A stretch of 64,000 nucleotides of DNA, taken from the NCBI GenBank assembly GCA_963978545.1, contig OZ021727.1, forward strand, positions 57,858,487-57,922,486, in the 5' to 3' direction. This document shows, piece after piece, positions 53,201 to 59,820 of this stretch. Each line of letters begins with the position of its first letter. Position 1 is the stretch's first letter. This stretch comes from Linyphia triangularis. Lineage: Eukaryota; Arthropoda; Arachnida; Araneae; Linyphiidae. The position numbers and the translations under genes were made by a program. A model generated the notes under the pieces. The model was given only the letters and a program-made list of their open reading frames with translations, did no database searches and was not told the origin of the DNA.

Positions 53201-53824
53201 CATGATTTACTAGCATTTCTCTACATTCTAGAAAAAATACAGAATGATGTTCGATGAGGCAACTAAACTTGCTGTCAGCTCTCGGACTATAAGGTGGTAG
53301 TCAATAAAATATGGATTGATTTTCTGAATTCTTAAGACTGTTCAATAAACATATAAGTAATTTTTATCCCGTTTGAGTAACTGTTTTAGAAATGTTCATT
53401 TTCAAAAAGTAAAATGCTTTTGGGACACTATGTCTATAAACAATGTATGGTTTTCAGTGTTAATAGTGTCCACACAGTACAAGTGTTTTAAAACTCCTTC
53501 TACTAAGGAAATTTTATTTTGACTACATTTGACTAAGATAATGGCATAGGAATTCATTGGTATTTTTTATCTAAACTTTGTAATTTCTTTTTTAAGATGA
53601 GTGCAAGTACTATATTATATTCCAATTTTGTCAATGTTTTTTAGTTTTGCAATATTTCTAATATATTTGGATTTTTTTTTAATACCTTTACTTAAACACT
53701 TTCAGTTGTGAAGACAAAGAAGGTTATCAGACAAGCAGAAATGAAGTTGTTAGAGCAAGGATACCAAGAGCCACCCATACCAAAATATCCTACTGAGGAA
53801 CCAAACTGCCAAAAAAAATTGTAA
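23028..53824 (+). CDS. cnn: Centrosomin / CDK5RAP2-family centrosomal scaffold (spliced, 23 exons)
   Basis: A large coiled-coil pericentriolar scaffold that, by family, recruits gamma-tubulin ring complexes to centrosomes for microtubule nucleation. Exons, each GT-AG with consistent phase: 23028-23055, 27293-27363, 27447-27578, 27699-27769, 27876-27963, 28391-28498, 28824-29054, 30135-30209, 30862-30963, 33554-33853, 35817-36086, 37298-37538, 38512-38587, 38672-39300, 39995-43340, 43435-43541, 44640-44801, 47103-47555, 47954-48117, 48279-48422, 48533-48622, 48734-48782, 53706-53824. Total 7056 nt, 2351 residues. Residues about 25-130 match CM1 (Cnn_1N): RTVREYEE..., then KEKFDLQLRLF like the family KENFNLKLRIYFLEE, then a second helix. 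Residues 808-1920 are mostly coiled coil with a five-unit repeat at about 1354-1597. Residues 2097-2105 read SPDQGIESD, as I recall from family C-termini. The length is similar to myomegalin and larger than fly Cnn. The 5' end may be incomplete. Confidence 0.93.
24345..24770. repeat. Long imperfect inverted repeat (foldback)
   Basis: The arm at about 24345-24510 is the reverse complement of about 24608-24770 with scattered mismatches. Matching landmarks are AACAAAAACAT, GCAATGATCATGGC, GAAAAGTAT, TAGAGCCAA and TTTAAAGTTGTTG on the left, and their complements in reverse order on the right. The spacer of roughly 100 bp is itself weakly self-complementary (CACTGACACGTAATGTCCAGTCAC). As it is in an intron, the pre-mRNA could fold into a hairpin of about 160 bp per arm. 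It may be a foldback transposon; no target duplication was found. Confidence 0.8.
26050..26317. mobile_element. CAGGGGTGAAA-type MITE, copy 2, with 6-bp target duplication
   Basis: Begins CAGGGGTAAAAAATTTCC and ends GCTTTCACCCCTG. AATCTT lies immediately on both sides (26044-26049 and 26318-26323), a 6-bp target duplication. The interior matches the copy at 3613-3953 but is shorter. The CAGGGG ends fit hAT; the 6-bp duplication is unusual for classical hAT (8 bp). Confidence 0.85.
27293..27363 (+). CDS. cnn: centrosomin exon 2 (start of CM1)
   Basis: Encodes LRRGELLSPVR then GTRTRTVREYEE. The last twelve residues begin the CM1 motif. The sequence before it is basic with an SP site, as in relatives. 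Donor GAG|GTATGA, phase 0. Confidence 0.95.
27447..27578 (+). CDS. cnn: centrosomin exon 3 (CM1 core)
   Basis: 44 codons. TIESLNKEKFDLQLRLFMLQ corresponds to the family core that contacts the gamma-tubulin complex. The Phe of KEKF (about residue 43) aligns with the Phe that is needed for gamma-TuRC binding in human CDK5RAP2 (F75, from memory). A polar linker follows. Confidence 0.96.
27699..27769 (+). CDS. cnn: centrosomin exon 4 (CM1 second helix)
   Basis: Encodes VVNLKTEALRKELSNKDQ and onward, the second conserved helix of the Cnn_1N domain. Ends in phase 2 with donor GTAAGT. Confidence 0.95.
27876..27963 (+). CDS. cnn: centrosomin exon 5
   Basis: Encodes a heptad-type coiled coil (HEAERYASTLKELQDKYVKL...). 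Acceptor TTTAG, donor AAG|GTAAGG. Confidence 0.95.
28391..28498 (+). CDS. cnn: centrosomin exon 6
   Basis: 36 codons of charged coiled coil (EIEWVKLKEEKKNFEKE...). Acceptor CTTGTAG, donor CAA|GTGTGT, phase 0 at both ends. Confidence 0.93.
28824..29054 (+). CDS. cnn: centrosomin exon 7
   Basis: 77 codons. Coiled coil, then a less charged part with IPKELRPIVQGAVQAAKQ. Donor AAA|GTAATT, phase 0. Confidence 0.95.
29809..30013 (-). mobile_element. TTTAACTGCTGT-type MITE, copy B (inverted)
   Basis: In intron 7. Read on the - strand it runs TTTAACTGCTGTGGTTGG ... GTAAGGGCAACACG ... GTCAAAGAGGAAATATTT ... to a degenerate ACAGCAACTAAAG, collinear with copies A and C. No coding. Confidence 0.8.
30135..30209 (+). 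CDS. cnn: centrosomin exon 8
   Basis: 25 codons, acidic and Lys-rich linker (IMPTSVEEVSNDTEEKE...). Acceptor TGTTTCAG, donor AAG|GTTTGT. Short and phase 0 at both ends, so it could be skipped without a frameshift. Confidence 0.88.
30862..30963 (+). CDS. cnn: centrosomin exon 9
   Basis: 34 codons, Ser/Pro/Lys-rich linker (PSEKEPKKSPSVNQSLGE...). Acceptor TATTACAG, donor CAT|GTAAGA. Phase 0 at both ends. Confidence 0.88.
30964..33079. other. Intron sequence, nothing else recognised
   Basis: AT-rich, with a poly-A run near 31779-31803. If the candidate exon at 33080-33175 is skipped, the intron extends to 33553. Confidence 0.7.
33080..33175 (+). CDS. cnn: Candidate in-frame (cassette) exon of centrosomin
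   Basis: Preceded by a strong polypyrimidine tract and ATTATAG, followed by CAA|GTAATT. It is 96 bp, open in phase 0, and fits exactly between two phase-0 exons. It would add 32 residues containing SKFYNFLESCIVFTKQVFSL, an amphipathic helix-like sequence unlike random intron translation. If included, the protein has 2383 residues. No transcript evidence is available here, so it may be alternative or spurious. Confidence 0.6.
33554..33853 (+). CDS. cnn: centrosomin exon 10
   Basis: 100 codons: an acidic Ser-rich lead, then coiled coil (SILKDNENLKVDNEEKAKT...). Acceptor TTTTTACAG, donor AAA|GTAATT. Confidence 0.95.
33928..34098. mobile_element. Possible small inverted-repeat element in intron 10
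   Basis: The left end GTCTAGTTGATGGTAGTCGC...AGAAACAAAGACT is roughly the reverse complement of the right end AGTCTTGTTTCC...AACGCTAGAC. About 170 bp. No clean target duplication. Confidence 0.4.
34099..35313. other. Intron 10 remainder, nothing recognised
   Basis: AT-rich. A TTATTATTATTT patch occurs near 34300 and poly-A near 34990. Short open frames are not supported. Confidence 0.6.
35314..35529. mobile_element. hAT-like MITE remnant (CAGGGGTCAGCAAAC ends)
   Basis: The left end CAGGGGTCAGCAAACAGCGG and the right end GTGGCTCTTTG...CAGACCACTG are inverted and resemble a hAT end type that I recall as widespread in animal genomes (GGCTC...GCCGCATGTG). About 216 bp. No target duplication seen. 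In intron 10. Confidence 0.65.
35817..36086 (+). CDS. cnn: centrosomin exon 11 (LC8-motif candidate, coiled coil)
   Basis: 90 codons. VDTSIQTEV near residues 410-418 resembles the dynein light chain (DYNLL/LC8) binding motif with central Q-T. A Leu-rich coiled coil follows. Acceptor TTTTTAG, donor ATA|GTATGC. Confidence 0.94.
36087..37297. other. Intron 11, nothing recognised
   Basis: AT-rich, with poly-A interruptions near 36592-36613. No repeat family shared with the rest of the window was noticed. Confidence 0.65.
37298..37538 (+). CDS. cnn: centrosomin exon 12
   Basis: 80 codons plus one base: DDIIERNDLHKRLALSCQ..., coiled coil, with a Ser-rich end. Ends in phase 1 with donor CTG|GTAAGA. 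Confidence 0.94.
37539..38511. other. Intron 12, nothing but a long poly-T
   Basis: A poly-T run of about 37 bp lies at 38199-38235. Otherwise AT-rich, with no recognised element. Confidence 0.65.
38512..38587 (+). CDS. cnn: centrosomin exon 13
   Basis: Short exon encoding VCESSKIFDPDISLSKEDY... Enters in phase 1 and leaves in phase 2, matching both neighbours. Acceptor TATTTCAG, donor AAG|GTACAA. Confidence 0.9.
38672..39300 (+). CDS. cnn: centrosomin exon 14 (Ser/Pro-rich, basic end)
   Basis: 210 codons of less coiled, Ser/Thr/Asn-rich sequence. It ends in a basic stretch with two SP sites (KSPISQKSPRRSRMRDKR), which are plausible mitotic kinase targets. The donor GTAAAA at 39301 is weak but gives the right phase (1) to join exon 15. 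If the intron were retained, the frame would run 35 more codons to a stop at 39407. Confidence 0.9.
39301..39994. other. Intron 14; retention would truncate the protein
   Basis: The upstream frame stays open to a stop at 39405-39407. A poly-C run near 39925-39939 precedes the acceptor GATTTTCAG. Confidence 0.7.
39995..43340 (+). CDS. cnn: centrosomin exon 15 (giant coiled-coil exon with internal repeats)
   Basis: 3346 bp, about 1115 codons without a stop, and the strongest coding signal in the window. It begins with ETLRSSFVCKKCLSQSP, then has a long Glu/Lys/Leu coiled coil up to about 41600. A five-unit tandem repeat with F-x-P-(S/F)-K-D motifs follows (41632-42370), then more coiled coil and a Cys-containing segment (CEECSKH). 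Donor ACAG|GTATAA, phase 2; the frame reads on to a stop at 43473 if unspliced. Confidence 0.97.
41632..42370 (+). repeat. Five-unit protein-coding tandem repeat (49-53 codons per unit)
   Basis: The F of F-x-P-(S/F)-K-D starts at 41644, 41803, 41962, 42112 and 42259, giving spacings of 53, 53, 50 and 49 codons. Each unit then has (N/T)VS..SEKS, a (Q)DVQ-type motif, Ser-rich sequence, and R(V/T)xS(D/E)EF before the next unit. Spacing differs by whole codons only, so indels have kept the frame. The last unit is incomplete. Confidence 0.92.
43435..43541 (+). CDS. cnn: centrosomin exon 16
   Basis: 36 codons: RLITTASVVAQKVDLIERTL..., helical. Enters in phase 2 and leaves in phase 1. Acceptor CTTTCCAAG, donor AAG|GTAAGC. 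Confidence 0.93.
43542..44639. other. Intron 16; possible decayed retroelement fragment
   Basis: A 104-codon open frame at 43986-44300 contains HVIFISET, faintly like the endonuclease of non-LTR retrotransposons. The similarity is too weak for a call. Otherwise AT-rich intron. Confidence 0.3.
44640..44801 (+). CDS. cnn: centrosomin exon 17
   Basis: 54 codons: ETPKNINAAKSLMVKICNE..., helical, ending with LGLFDSNAFFSRSKQ. Phase 1 to phase 1; donor AAG|GTGAGC. Confidence 0.94.
44802..45318. other. Intron 17, left part, nothing recognised
   Basis: AT-rich; poly-A near 44926-44938. Confidence 0.6.
45319..45532 (+). mobile_element. TTTAACTGCTGT-type MITE, copy C
   Basis: Begins TTTAACTGTGCTGTGGTTAGG and ends TTACAGCAGTTAAA. 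The interior is collinear with copies A and B. Near its right end is a GCGGTCTGACAGACCGC palindrome that could form a tight hairpin. In intron 17, same orientation as the gene. Confidence 0.82.
45533..47102. other. Intron 17, right part, nothing recognised
   Basis: AT-rich except for about 46620-46850, which is closer to average GC. No exon in the right phase was seen. Confidence 0.6.
47103..47555 (+). CDS. cnn: centrosomin exon 18 (SPDQGIESD motif)
   Basis: 151 codons of mostly disordered Ser-rich sequence. SSPDQGIESD near residues 2096-2105 resembles a motif I recall from the C-terminal half of centrosomin/CDK5RAP2 proteins (SPDLGIESD-like). It ends SFSKLK, then donor AAG|GTATTG in phase 1. 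Confidence 0.94.
47556..47953. other. Intron 18, nothing recognised
   Basis: AT-rich. The upstream frame closes at 47599 if unspliced. Confidence 0.7.
47954..48117 (+). CDS. cnn: centrosomin exon 19
   Basis: DHSPASGDSLHAIGALEHYE... then a helix KKEVQESLVGIKAVLSR. Acceptor AGTTTCAG gives phase 1; an upstream AG at 47946-47947 does not. Donor AAG|GTATAG. Confidence 0.92.
48279..48422 (+). CDS. cnn: centrosomin exon 20
   Basis: 48 codons: NLEYSTFKAIRDTSGNIEV... with KFWVAPCPSEEKL. Helical, phase 0 at both ends. Probably part of the conserved C-terminal (CM2-like) region, but I could not align it with confidence. Confidence 0.92.
48533..48622 (+). CDS. cnn: centrosomin exon 21
   Basis: 30 codons of coiled coil (IQEQQEKLKSLEESKMKQE...). 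Acceptor TTATAG, donor AAG|GTAATC. Confidence 0.93.
48734..48782 (+). CDS. cnn: centrosomin exon 22
   Basis: Short exon QQEILKQNMEKKISKK plus one base, basic coiled coil. Acceptor TTTTGCAG, donor AAC|GTAAGT. Confidence 0.9.
48783..49524. other. Intron 22, left part, nothing recognised
   Basis: AT-rich. The whole intron runs to 53705 and is mostly transposon sequence from 49525 onward. Confidence 0.65.
49885..50130 (+). pseudogene. Broken BED-like zinc-finger remnant of a transposase
   Basis: Two overlapping frames together show SGWLKN, PWLVAY, DQHFVRC, a TALNGKK-type patch and LKSHAKNKK. This order (Trp-Leu, then Cys, then ALxSH) is what I recall for the N-terminal finger of some hAT-type transposases. 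Frame breaks are visible, so it is not functional. It sits inside the outer hAT-like element. Confidence 0.4.
50750..52051. mobile_element. Second hAT-like element nested in the first, 7-bp flanking repeat
   Basis: The left end CAGAGTTCATCCTAGA and the right end TCTAGGATGAACTCTG are a near-perfect terminal inverted repeat. GATAACG lies directly outside both ends (50743-50749 and 52052-52058). Subterminal AAAAAGGG...GGGCGCTATTTTT-like sequences occur at both sides. No intact reading frame. It interrupts the element at 49525-52110, so it is younger than that one. Confidence 0.8.
51965..52842. repeat. Tandem duplication, two copies, period 444 bp
   Basis: Copy 1 about 51965-52398 and copy 2 about 52409-52842 are almost identical; for example GGGCGC starts at 51981 and 52425. 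The unit holds the right ends of both hAT-like elements, about 130 bp of intervening DNA, and the first about 155 bp of the mariner-like element. A few point differences exist (AACGCATCC versus AACACATCC, GTGCGAACC versus GTACGAACC). Confidence 0.93.
52688..53434. mobile_element. Palindromic mariner-like MITE with TA target duplication
   Basis: Left end CAAGGTGTCCCAAAAGTGAC; right end, reverse-complemented, GACATAGTGTCCCAAAAGC. TA is present on both sides (52686-52687 and 53435-53436). GTGTCCCAAAAGT-type ends resemble Tc1/mariner. The inverted homology continues through most of the element: 52688-52945 pairs with about 53135-53434. A TA microsatellite lies in the central part (53066-53082). 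No transposase frame. Confidence 0.8.
53706..53824 (+). CDS. cnn: centrosomin exon 23 (stop codon)
   Basis: Encodes VKTKKVIRQAEMKLLEQGY... then a Pro-rich tail (EPPIPKYPTEEPNCQKKL) and TAA at 53822-53824. Acceptor CACTTTCAG at 53705, phase 1, joins exon 22 to give KKL. It lies 4.9 kb from the previous exon. Confidence 0.9.
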
Positions 53825-54300
53825 AATCTGCCATGAACAAATTTTGTTAATCTTTACAAATATTTAACTATAAAATTTGATGGATTGATGCATTAAATGC
53901 TACAATTAGTTCTCTTAGGTTCATTATTTACAAGCATGAGAGTTCTAATTGTCATTTAGCTGCAAGATCCGTAAAATATTTTTGTTGCTTAAATAATTCA
54001 ATATTATGTATATTGTGCCAAAATAGGGATAAAAGAGGGATATAAGTATTTTTTCATATTTGTAATCAAATTTAAAGTATTTCTTTACCAAATGATAAAA
54101 TTCTTTGATTAACAATTTTGATATAAAAAATTCTATTACACAATTTGCATTTTTCATAAGATTTCATTTTTGTTTTATACTCAGAATTTCACAAGGTTTT
54201 TATCAAACATCTGTGTAAATAAAATCATGATCATATTCTGGTTTTGTATAAAGTGAGCGACTGGAAGTGTAAATGGCCAAGAATAAAGTGATTTTATGAA
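53825..54300 (+). other. cnn: centrosomin 3' UTR with two polyadenylation signals
   Basis: AT-rich. AATAAA occurs at 54218-54223 and 54282-54287. The second, followed by TTTTATGAATTTTAATTTG, is the more likely main site, with an end near 54300-54310. The exact end is inferred. Confidence 0.65.
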
Positions 54301-56516
54301 TTTTAATTTGACTCATTCTTTTTTTCATTATAGAAGTATAGTTCCAGTTTTTCTAAAGTTTAACTAATGCCTTTTTAGCAAATTTTATCCATTACTATTA
54401 AAATATCTTTTGCAAAAATAGTTTATTATTAAATGAATTAACAATCTTTGTTATCAAATTAATATGAATTTCATGCAAGTCACTGATAATCCCATTCTGA
54501 TAATTTCATTTAAAATGCATGATTTTATTATTAGTTAGGGATAGTATTTAAATAGCATGTACTCTTAATAAGTAAATTAAATTATCCAAATGAAGATTAT
54601 TAAAACTGTTCAACTCTTAAATATTATTTAACCTATATTTGAATTATTTATAAATGATCTATAGCAAAATATACCTATCAAAAGAAAGGTAGATCTTGCA
54701 AGTTAATTATGATAAAATTTTAACTTGAAATTAGCATTCTAAAAGTTTAATATTAAATTAAAGATCTTTGCTAGTAGAAACCTGTTGAATCCATAGTTAC
54801 CTATCATTACCATGTGGTATTTTTTGGTTTCCAAATGTCGCCATTGTGTGCTATAAAAATCCCATTATGAAATACAGTGATTTTGATAACTATTTATAAA
54901 ATTGCAAATTTTGCAAAAGTAATTATTAATAAAAAATAAGGCTTAGAATGAAAATAGTTTAAATAAGTAAAAGAGATCTGCCAAATCTAGAGAGATTTAA
55001 AGCCAATCAAGCAAAAAAAATAAATTATTTTACAGCATTTGGGTCCAATTATAGTGTGCTATTTTACATTTCAAATGGAAATATATACCAGGCCAAAACT
55101 GTCAACTAGACTTAATTATTCTCTTCTTCATTGGTCAGTCAATTCAACTTGATTTTGCGTTTATTTTAATACCTCAACAATAATTTAATATAATCTATTT
55201 GCTCAAAAATGCGACTGATAGAGAAATCACACAGAATTAATATAGAATGTTAATTTATTAAATTACTGTTTGAAATTTAAAATTTTTTATCAATCATGTA
55301 TTTTAGGTGAAATTAAAATATTTTTTTTATTAATTAATTATTATTAATTTAAAATTTATTTTTTATCCAATTTAACTACAGTACACTGAAATGTAATATT
55401 TAAGCAATGGTCGAATTTCATAAACTTCTCATTGGAGTAACTTGTAAAAACAGGATTCTTATTAATGAGATATTTTTATGAATCAAAATGATGAATAGAA
55501 AAAGCTACAACAATGTATAGAATTGTTATGTGTAATTGTATAATTTAATTAGATCACCTTTGGTTTTTTTTTTCCTACAGTGCATACTCATCAGAATATG
55601 TGTCTTTGATGTTGCCTTAATCCTTTTCATTTTATTATAATTGATGGATAGATTTTATGAATGGAGATGGTGAGGCATTCATTGCATTAGGTTAGTTTTC
55701 CAACAGTTTCATGTATACTTAAAGGGACTTATATCAGGGGTATGCTGTTGAAAAGAATGAGTGCAATGGTAAGAGTTTTCTGTGTTTTTTCTCATTTGTG
55801 ACCAACATGTAGGGCAGTTATTCTTTGAATAATCTTCTGGAAAGCTTTCTTAATTCAAATAAATATTGATCTAATAACGTTCTGGTGCAGTATAGCCAGC
55901 TTAAATGTAGTTCTTGCGTCCAAAAGTCTATAACACAACAAACCTACTTTTCGCCAGAGCATCTGACCACCATTATCACTTAGACCATGGCACTTGTTTT
56001 TTTTTCCTTGCTTCATCGTCTCTGTTGAGCTGACTGTAGTAAAGGACCTGTGTGCCAAGTTAATTGCTCATTTTTGAGTGGTATGGCAAGATTAAACAAC
56101 CACACTTGGCGTACTTTTGTTGAATGCAGTTGCTTTACTATAGTATTTGTTGTCTTTTGGTATACAACTATAACTTCGAAATTTTTTTTTTTTTTTTTTA
56201 ATTTAATTTTTTTATTAATTCTTTAAATTACGATTTTGGTTAAGAGCTTTAAGTTTTCGCCAAGTTGAGAAGACCATGGAGAATCATCAACATTAACCGA
56301 AGATATGTTCGAGTTGCGATTTGAAATCACTGCATTTGACGTGAAACTTTACAAAACACAAGCTTATAATTAATGTGTGCATTCATTCAGAGGCGTAGCA
56401 AGAATTTTTTTCGGAGGGAGAGGGGGGTATATGCGCACTCAGATTCAGAGATTTGTAAAAATTATGCATAAAATAATTTTTGATAATACTCTTAAATGCC
56501 CTTAATCAGGATCTCC
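54301..56516. other. Intergenic AT-rich DNA, nothing recognised
   Basis: No coding frame of interest. Poly-T near 56181-56199. Around 56391, GAGGCGTAGCAAGAATTTTTTT resembles a transposon end, but no partner was found. Confidence 0.55.
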
Positions 56517-58996
56517 AGCAGCCTTGAAAGTCGGGAAATGTGCTTGAATTTTTTTCTCCTGGGGAAAGTCGGGAATTATGCTTGAAATTGTGGAATTTCC
56601 GGTATGCGTCGGGAAATCATCTCTTTTTTATCGGAAAAATCTTTATGGATATTTAAAAAAAAATAAAAAATGAAAATGTTTTTTAAGAGATGCTATTCTT
56701 CCGCGGATCGACGGATTTCTGCTACCTCTCTCTTTTTCTGTAATGTAATAGCTTCTATCGGCATTATTTACGTTCATACGTGATGATCATTTTGCTGAAG
56801 AACGTTACAGTCATTTAATGGCTACTATTTTTGTGATTATGTTAGGCGCTATGGCCGAGAATTAGGTTGTTACTTGATAATTTTCGTCGGATGCTATTAC
56901 TGCGCCGATATAACAGTTACTGACGCTATTGCAGACATTTGCACCTGACAGACATAGTAAAGTTCAGACATAAAAGCGGATTTTCGTTTTTTACTAAAAT
57001 TTGCTTGGAAGTTTGAAGGTTTGCTTGGAAGTTTGACAGCCAAGGAACCTGCTTACTTTAGAGTTCCTCCTACTAGATTTTATTACAATCTGTGCTCCGA
57101 CCACAATTAATGAAGGATTGACCCAACTTAACCAATACCTATAATTGATATTGACTTAACTCGATGTTCCGGCAAATCGCCCATCATTTGAGGTCGGGTA
57201 GAACTCCAATATCTAAAACAAAGCATGAATCTATTTACGCAAAAGCGAATCAACCTTTTCAATTCCGCCATATTGCTTCAGACTGTTTGAAAGTAGTTCT
57301 TGCATGTAGATGCGAAATATGAAAACGTTAAATTAGTAGAAATTTTATTGAATGCTCAGAAAGAATAATAATAGCATCCAAAAAAGGAGTCAATGGAACT
57401 AATTTACTTCTGTTTGGTAAGTCTGCATCTTTTTTTACACAATCGATCTCTTCCTTGAAATGTAAGTTTTGGAGACAGTTAAGGACAGAGATTTTCGCGC
57501 TCTTTATTTCAAACGAAAGTAGACGTTGAAATTCTTTAATCTTTCCTGCGTCTTGGGAAAAACTTTCAATCTATAGGTCAACCTTTGCGAGTTTGCACTT
57601 ATTTATAAAACGCTTGTAATATGTCACGACTCGTACTATATTGGTGAATGAAAAAAACTTTTAAAATAGTATATTTTAAAACGTGCCGTTTTCCAAACTC
57701 ATGTGAAAGTTAAAGAGGATATTCTATATTTTCTCATTTAGAACCTCGAGGGATTGATTGTCTACCAAATTACTTTTGGTCGGAAAATTTCTCTGCATTG
57801 TTCAGAAACTAAAGGTCTTTTAGCCACAAATCGCGTTGGGGATATTTATTTGGTTGCAATCCTCGGGAAGCCATATCAACAATATTTTTCTTTAATGTAC
57901 TGATCAAGATTTGTGTATGTTTTCCGCTATCGCCGACATTTACATTGGAATAATGATAATTTTCAACTTGGTTTAAGCCGTTTCAATGCCGACCAAAAGG
58001 TATAGTAAGCGTGCTAGCTTCTAGACCGCGAGGTTGCGGGTTCGAGTCCTGTGTAAGGCATGGGTGTTTGTAAATGTATGTTGGCTTGTCAAATGACGAA
58101 TGTTTCGACGCATTATAGCCCACGTGTTGCTGACGGTGCCAGATAATCTGAAAACAACCAACTAAGCCGTTTCAATAGTAGCTATTGCTGAGATTTGAAA
58201 TGCCGTTTTGATGTAATTCGCTTCCCCTGATGTAATAGCTGCTATTTTCCGTGATTAGTGTCTGTATGAAGATCGTATGCATCGCCGTTTGGTTTGAATC
58301 GATGCAGAATTTCTAGAATTTCGATTTAATTTTGTGTAAGAAAGTAGTCCCAAATTTACTGTTTATCCTTTTTTTTAATTGTAATTTTAACTGTTATTGT
58401 TTGTTAAATTGTTTATTTTAGCTTGAAAAACAATTTTACATTTTAGCTATAATGGATAATAGTTCAAAAGTTAAAGCAATATTTTATATAATAGTTTAAA
58501 ATTAATTAACTTGTGTAACTGTAAAATTTTTTTTTTTGCTTTGACCGTGTCAGTTACATGCAGAACCTCCCTCCCTTAATTCTTAACAACAGAAATGTTT
58601 ATTACAAGCAGTCATGCTTAAAGTAAATTATTAAACTGTACGCCTAGGTTCATTCCTTTTTGTTTTTATTTGCTAAGGTTTAGACCTTCATATTTATGTA
58701 TCACTTGTTAAACAATTTTATGCCTTTTTTCTCGCCTTAAAAAAAAAAAAAAGACTTACAAAAATCTTCTCTTCCTATTTTCAAAGTAGTACATAATCTA
58801 ATTATTATATGATGATTAGATATTTTTTAATTTCATAATTTTTTGTAATTTGTAAAATTAGTTCAACATACTATTTGGTGGGGGTATATTTTGGAAAATG
58901 TGGTGGTAATTGGTTGCGAGAGGGGTCCTTGAAAATTTTTGGAATGAGCCTTGAAATATGCTTGAATTTTTATCAGAAATTTTGCTGGACACCCTG
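56517..58996. mobile_element. hAT-like element with 5-bp target duplication TTAAT
   Basis: The left end CAGGATCTCCAGCA and the right end TGCTGGACACCCTG are inverted. Next to them both ends carry GTGCTTGAATTTTT / AAATATGCTTGAATTTTT subterminal sequences in opposite orientation. TTAAT lies directly outside both ends (56512-56516 and 58997-59001). The interior of about 2.4 kb has no intact frame and no recognisable transposase. A SINE is inserted at 57988-58162, and a 17-bp doublet of TTTGCTTGGAAGTTTGA occurs near 57000-57035. Confidence 0.78.
57988..58162 (+). repeat. tRNA-derived SINE, second copy, with target-site duplication
   Basis: Same family as 2319-2491. B box GGTTCGAGTCC at 58039-58049. 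It has lost a few bases in the A-box region (GGTATAGTAAGCGTGC). A 14-bp repeat TAAGCCGTTTCAAT flanks it at 57974-57987 and 58163-58176. Inserted in the hAT-like element, so it is younger than that element. Confidence 0.9.
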
Positions 58997-59001
58997 TTAA
59001 T

Positions 59002-59470
59002 TAATTATACAGAACTATTGTTATTGATCGACATATAATATCTTAGTAGATAAAAAAAAAATCTAAATTTATTAACTTTCAGACACAACATTTGCAGAGA
59101 GTTTAGTTAAGCACATATTTTGCCTCAAATTTAATGCAAAACATAACTTTCGAGGTTTTTTGAAAAGTTAGTTAAGGACTTCTTTGACAACTGACTTTTC
59201 CTTTCAAATTGACATTAATTTCTCTATGGATGGACATGAAAAACAAACCATTCAAGCAATTTTGAAAAGTAATACTTACAAATAATATTTAAACAATGAT
59301 GACCAAAAACTAATCGGTGATGCCTATTTTTAGTGGATAATTTTTTATGAAATATTTACCTAACGCACTGTCGTGTTCTTTTGAAATTAAAAAGCTAGTG
59401 CTTTTTTATTAAAGAATGGAATTAGTTTTCCAAGCAAAACTTCAAAACCATGCAATACACAACAATACTG
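59002..59470. other. Spacer between two transposons
   Basis: AT-rich, nothing recognised. The last six bases (ATACTG) are the target duplication of the next element. Confidence 0.6.
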
Positions 59471-59820
59471 CAAGCCTCCCAGTGGATTTTGAAGTTTAAA
59501 AAGTAGGAAAAGTAGGACATTTTTGCTGAAAAGTAGGATTCGTTTTCCTTAAAGTAAGAAACAAACAAAACGTCTATTTCAAATGCATACTAATTTGTTG
59601 ACAATATTTTTATTTTAAAATGAACATTCTAGAGATCAAGTGAAATGTATATTAAATATAATATTTAAAAAAGAATTAAATGCAAATCTCGTACCAAAAG
59701 CGCCCGTTTGGTACCAGTTGAATAGATTATACTAGTTAAATATAAAATTAAGCTTAAAAATAAAAAACAGGCATGGATGACTTCTGAAGGAACGTTTAAC
59801 GCAAAGCAAACCCTTAGTAA

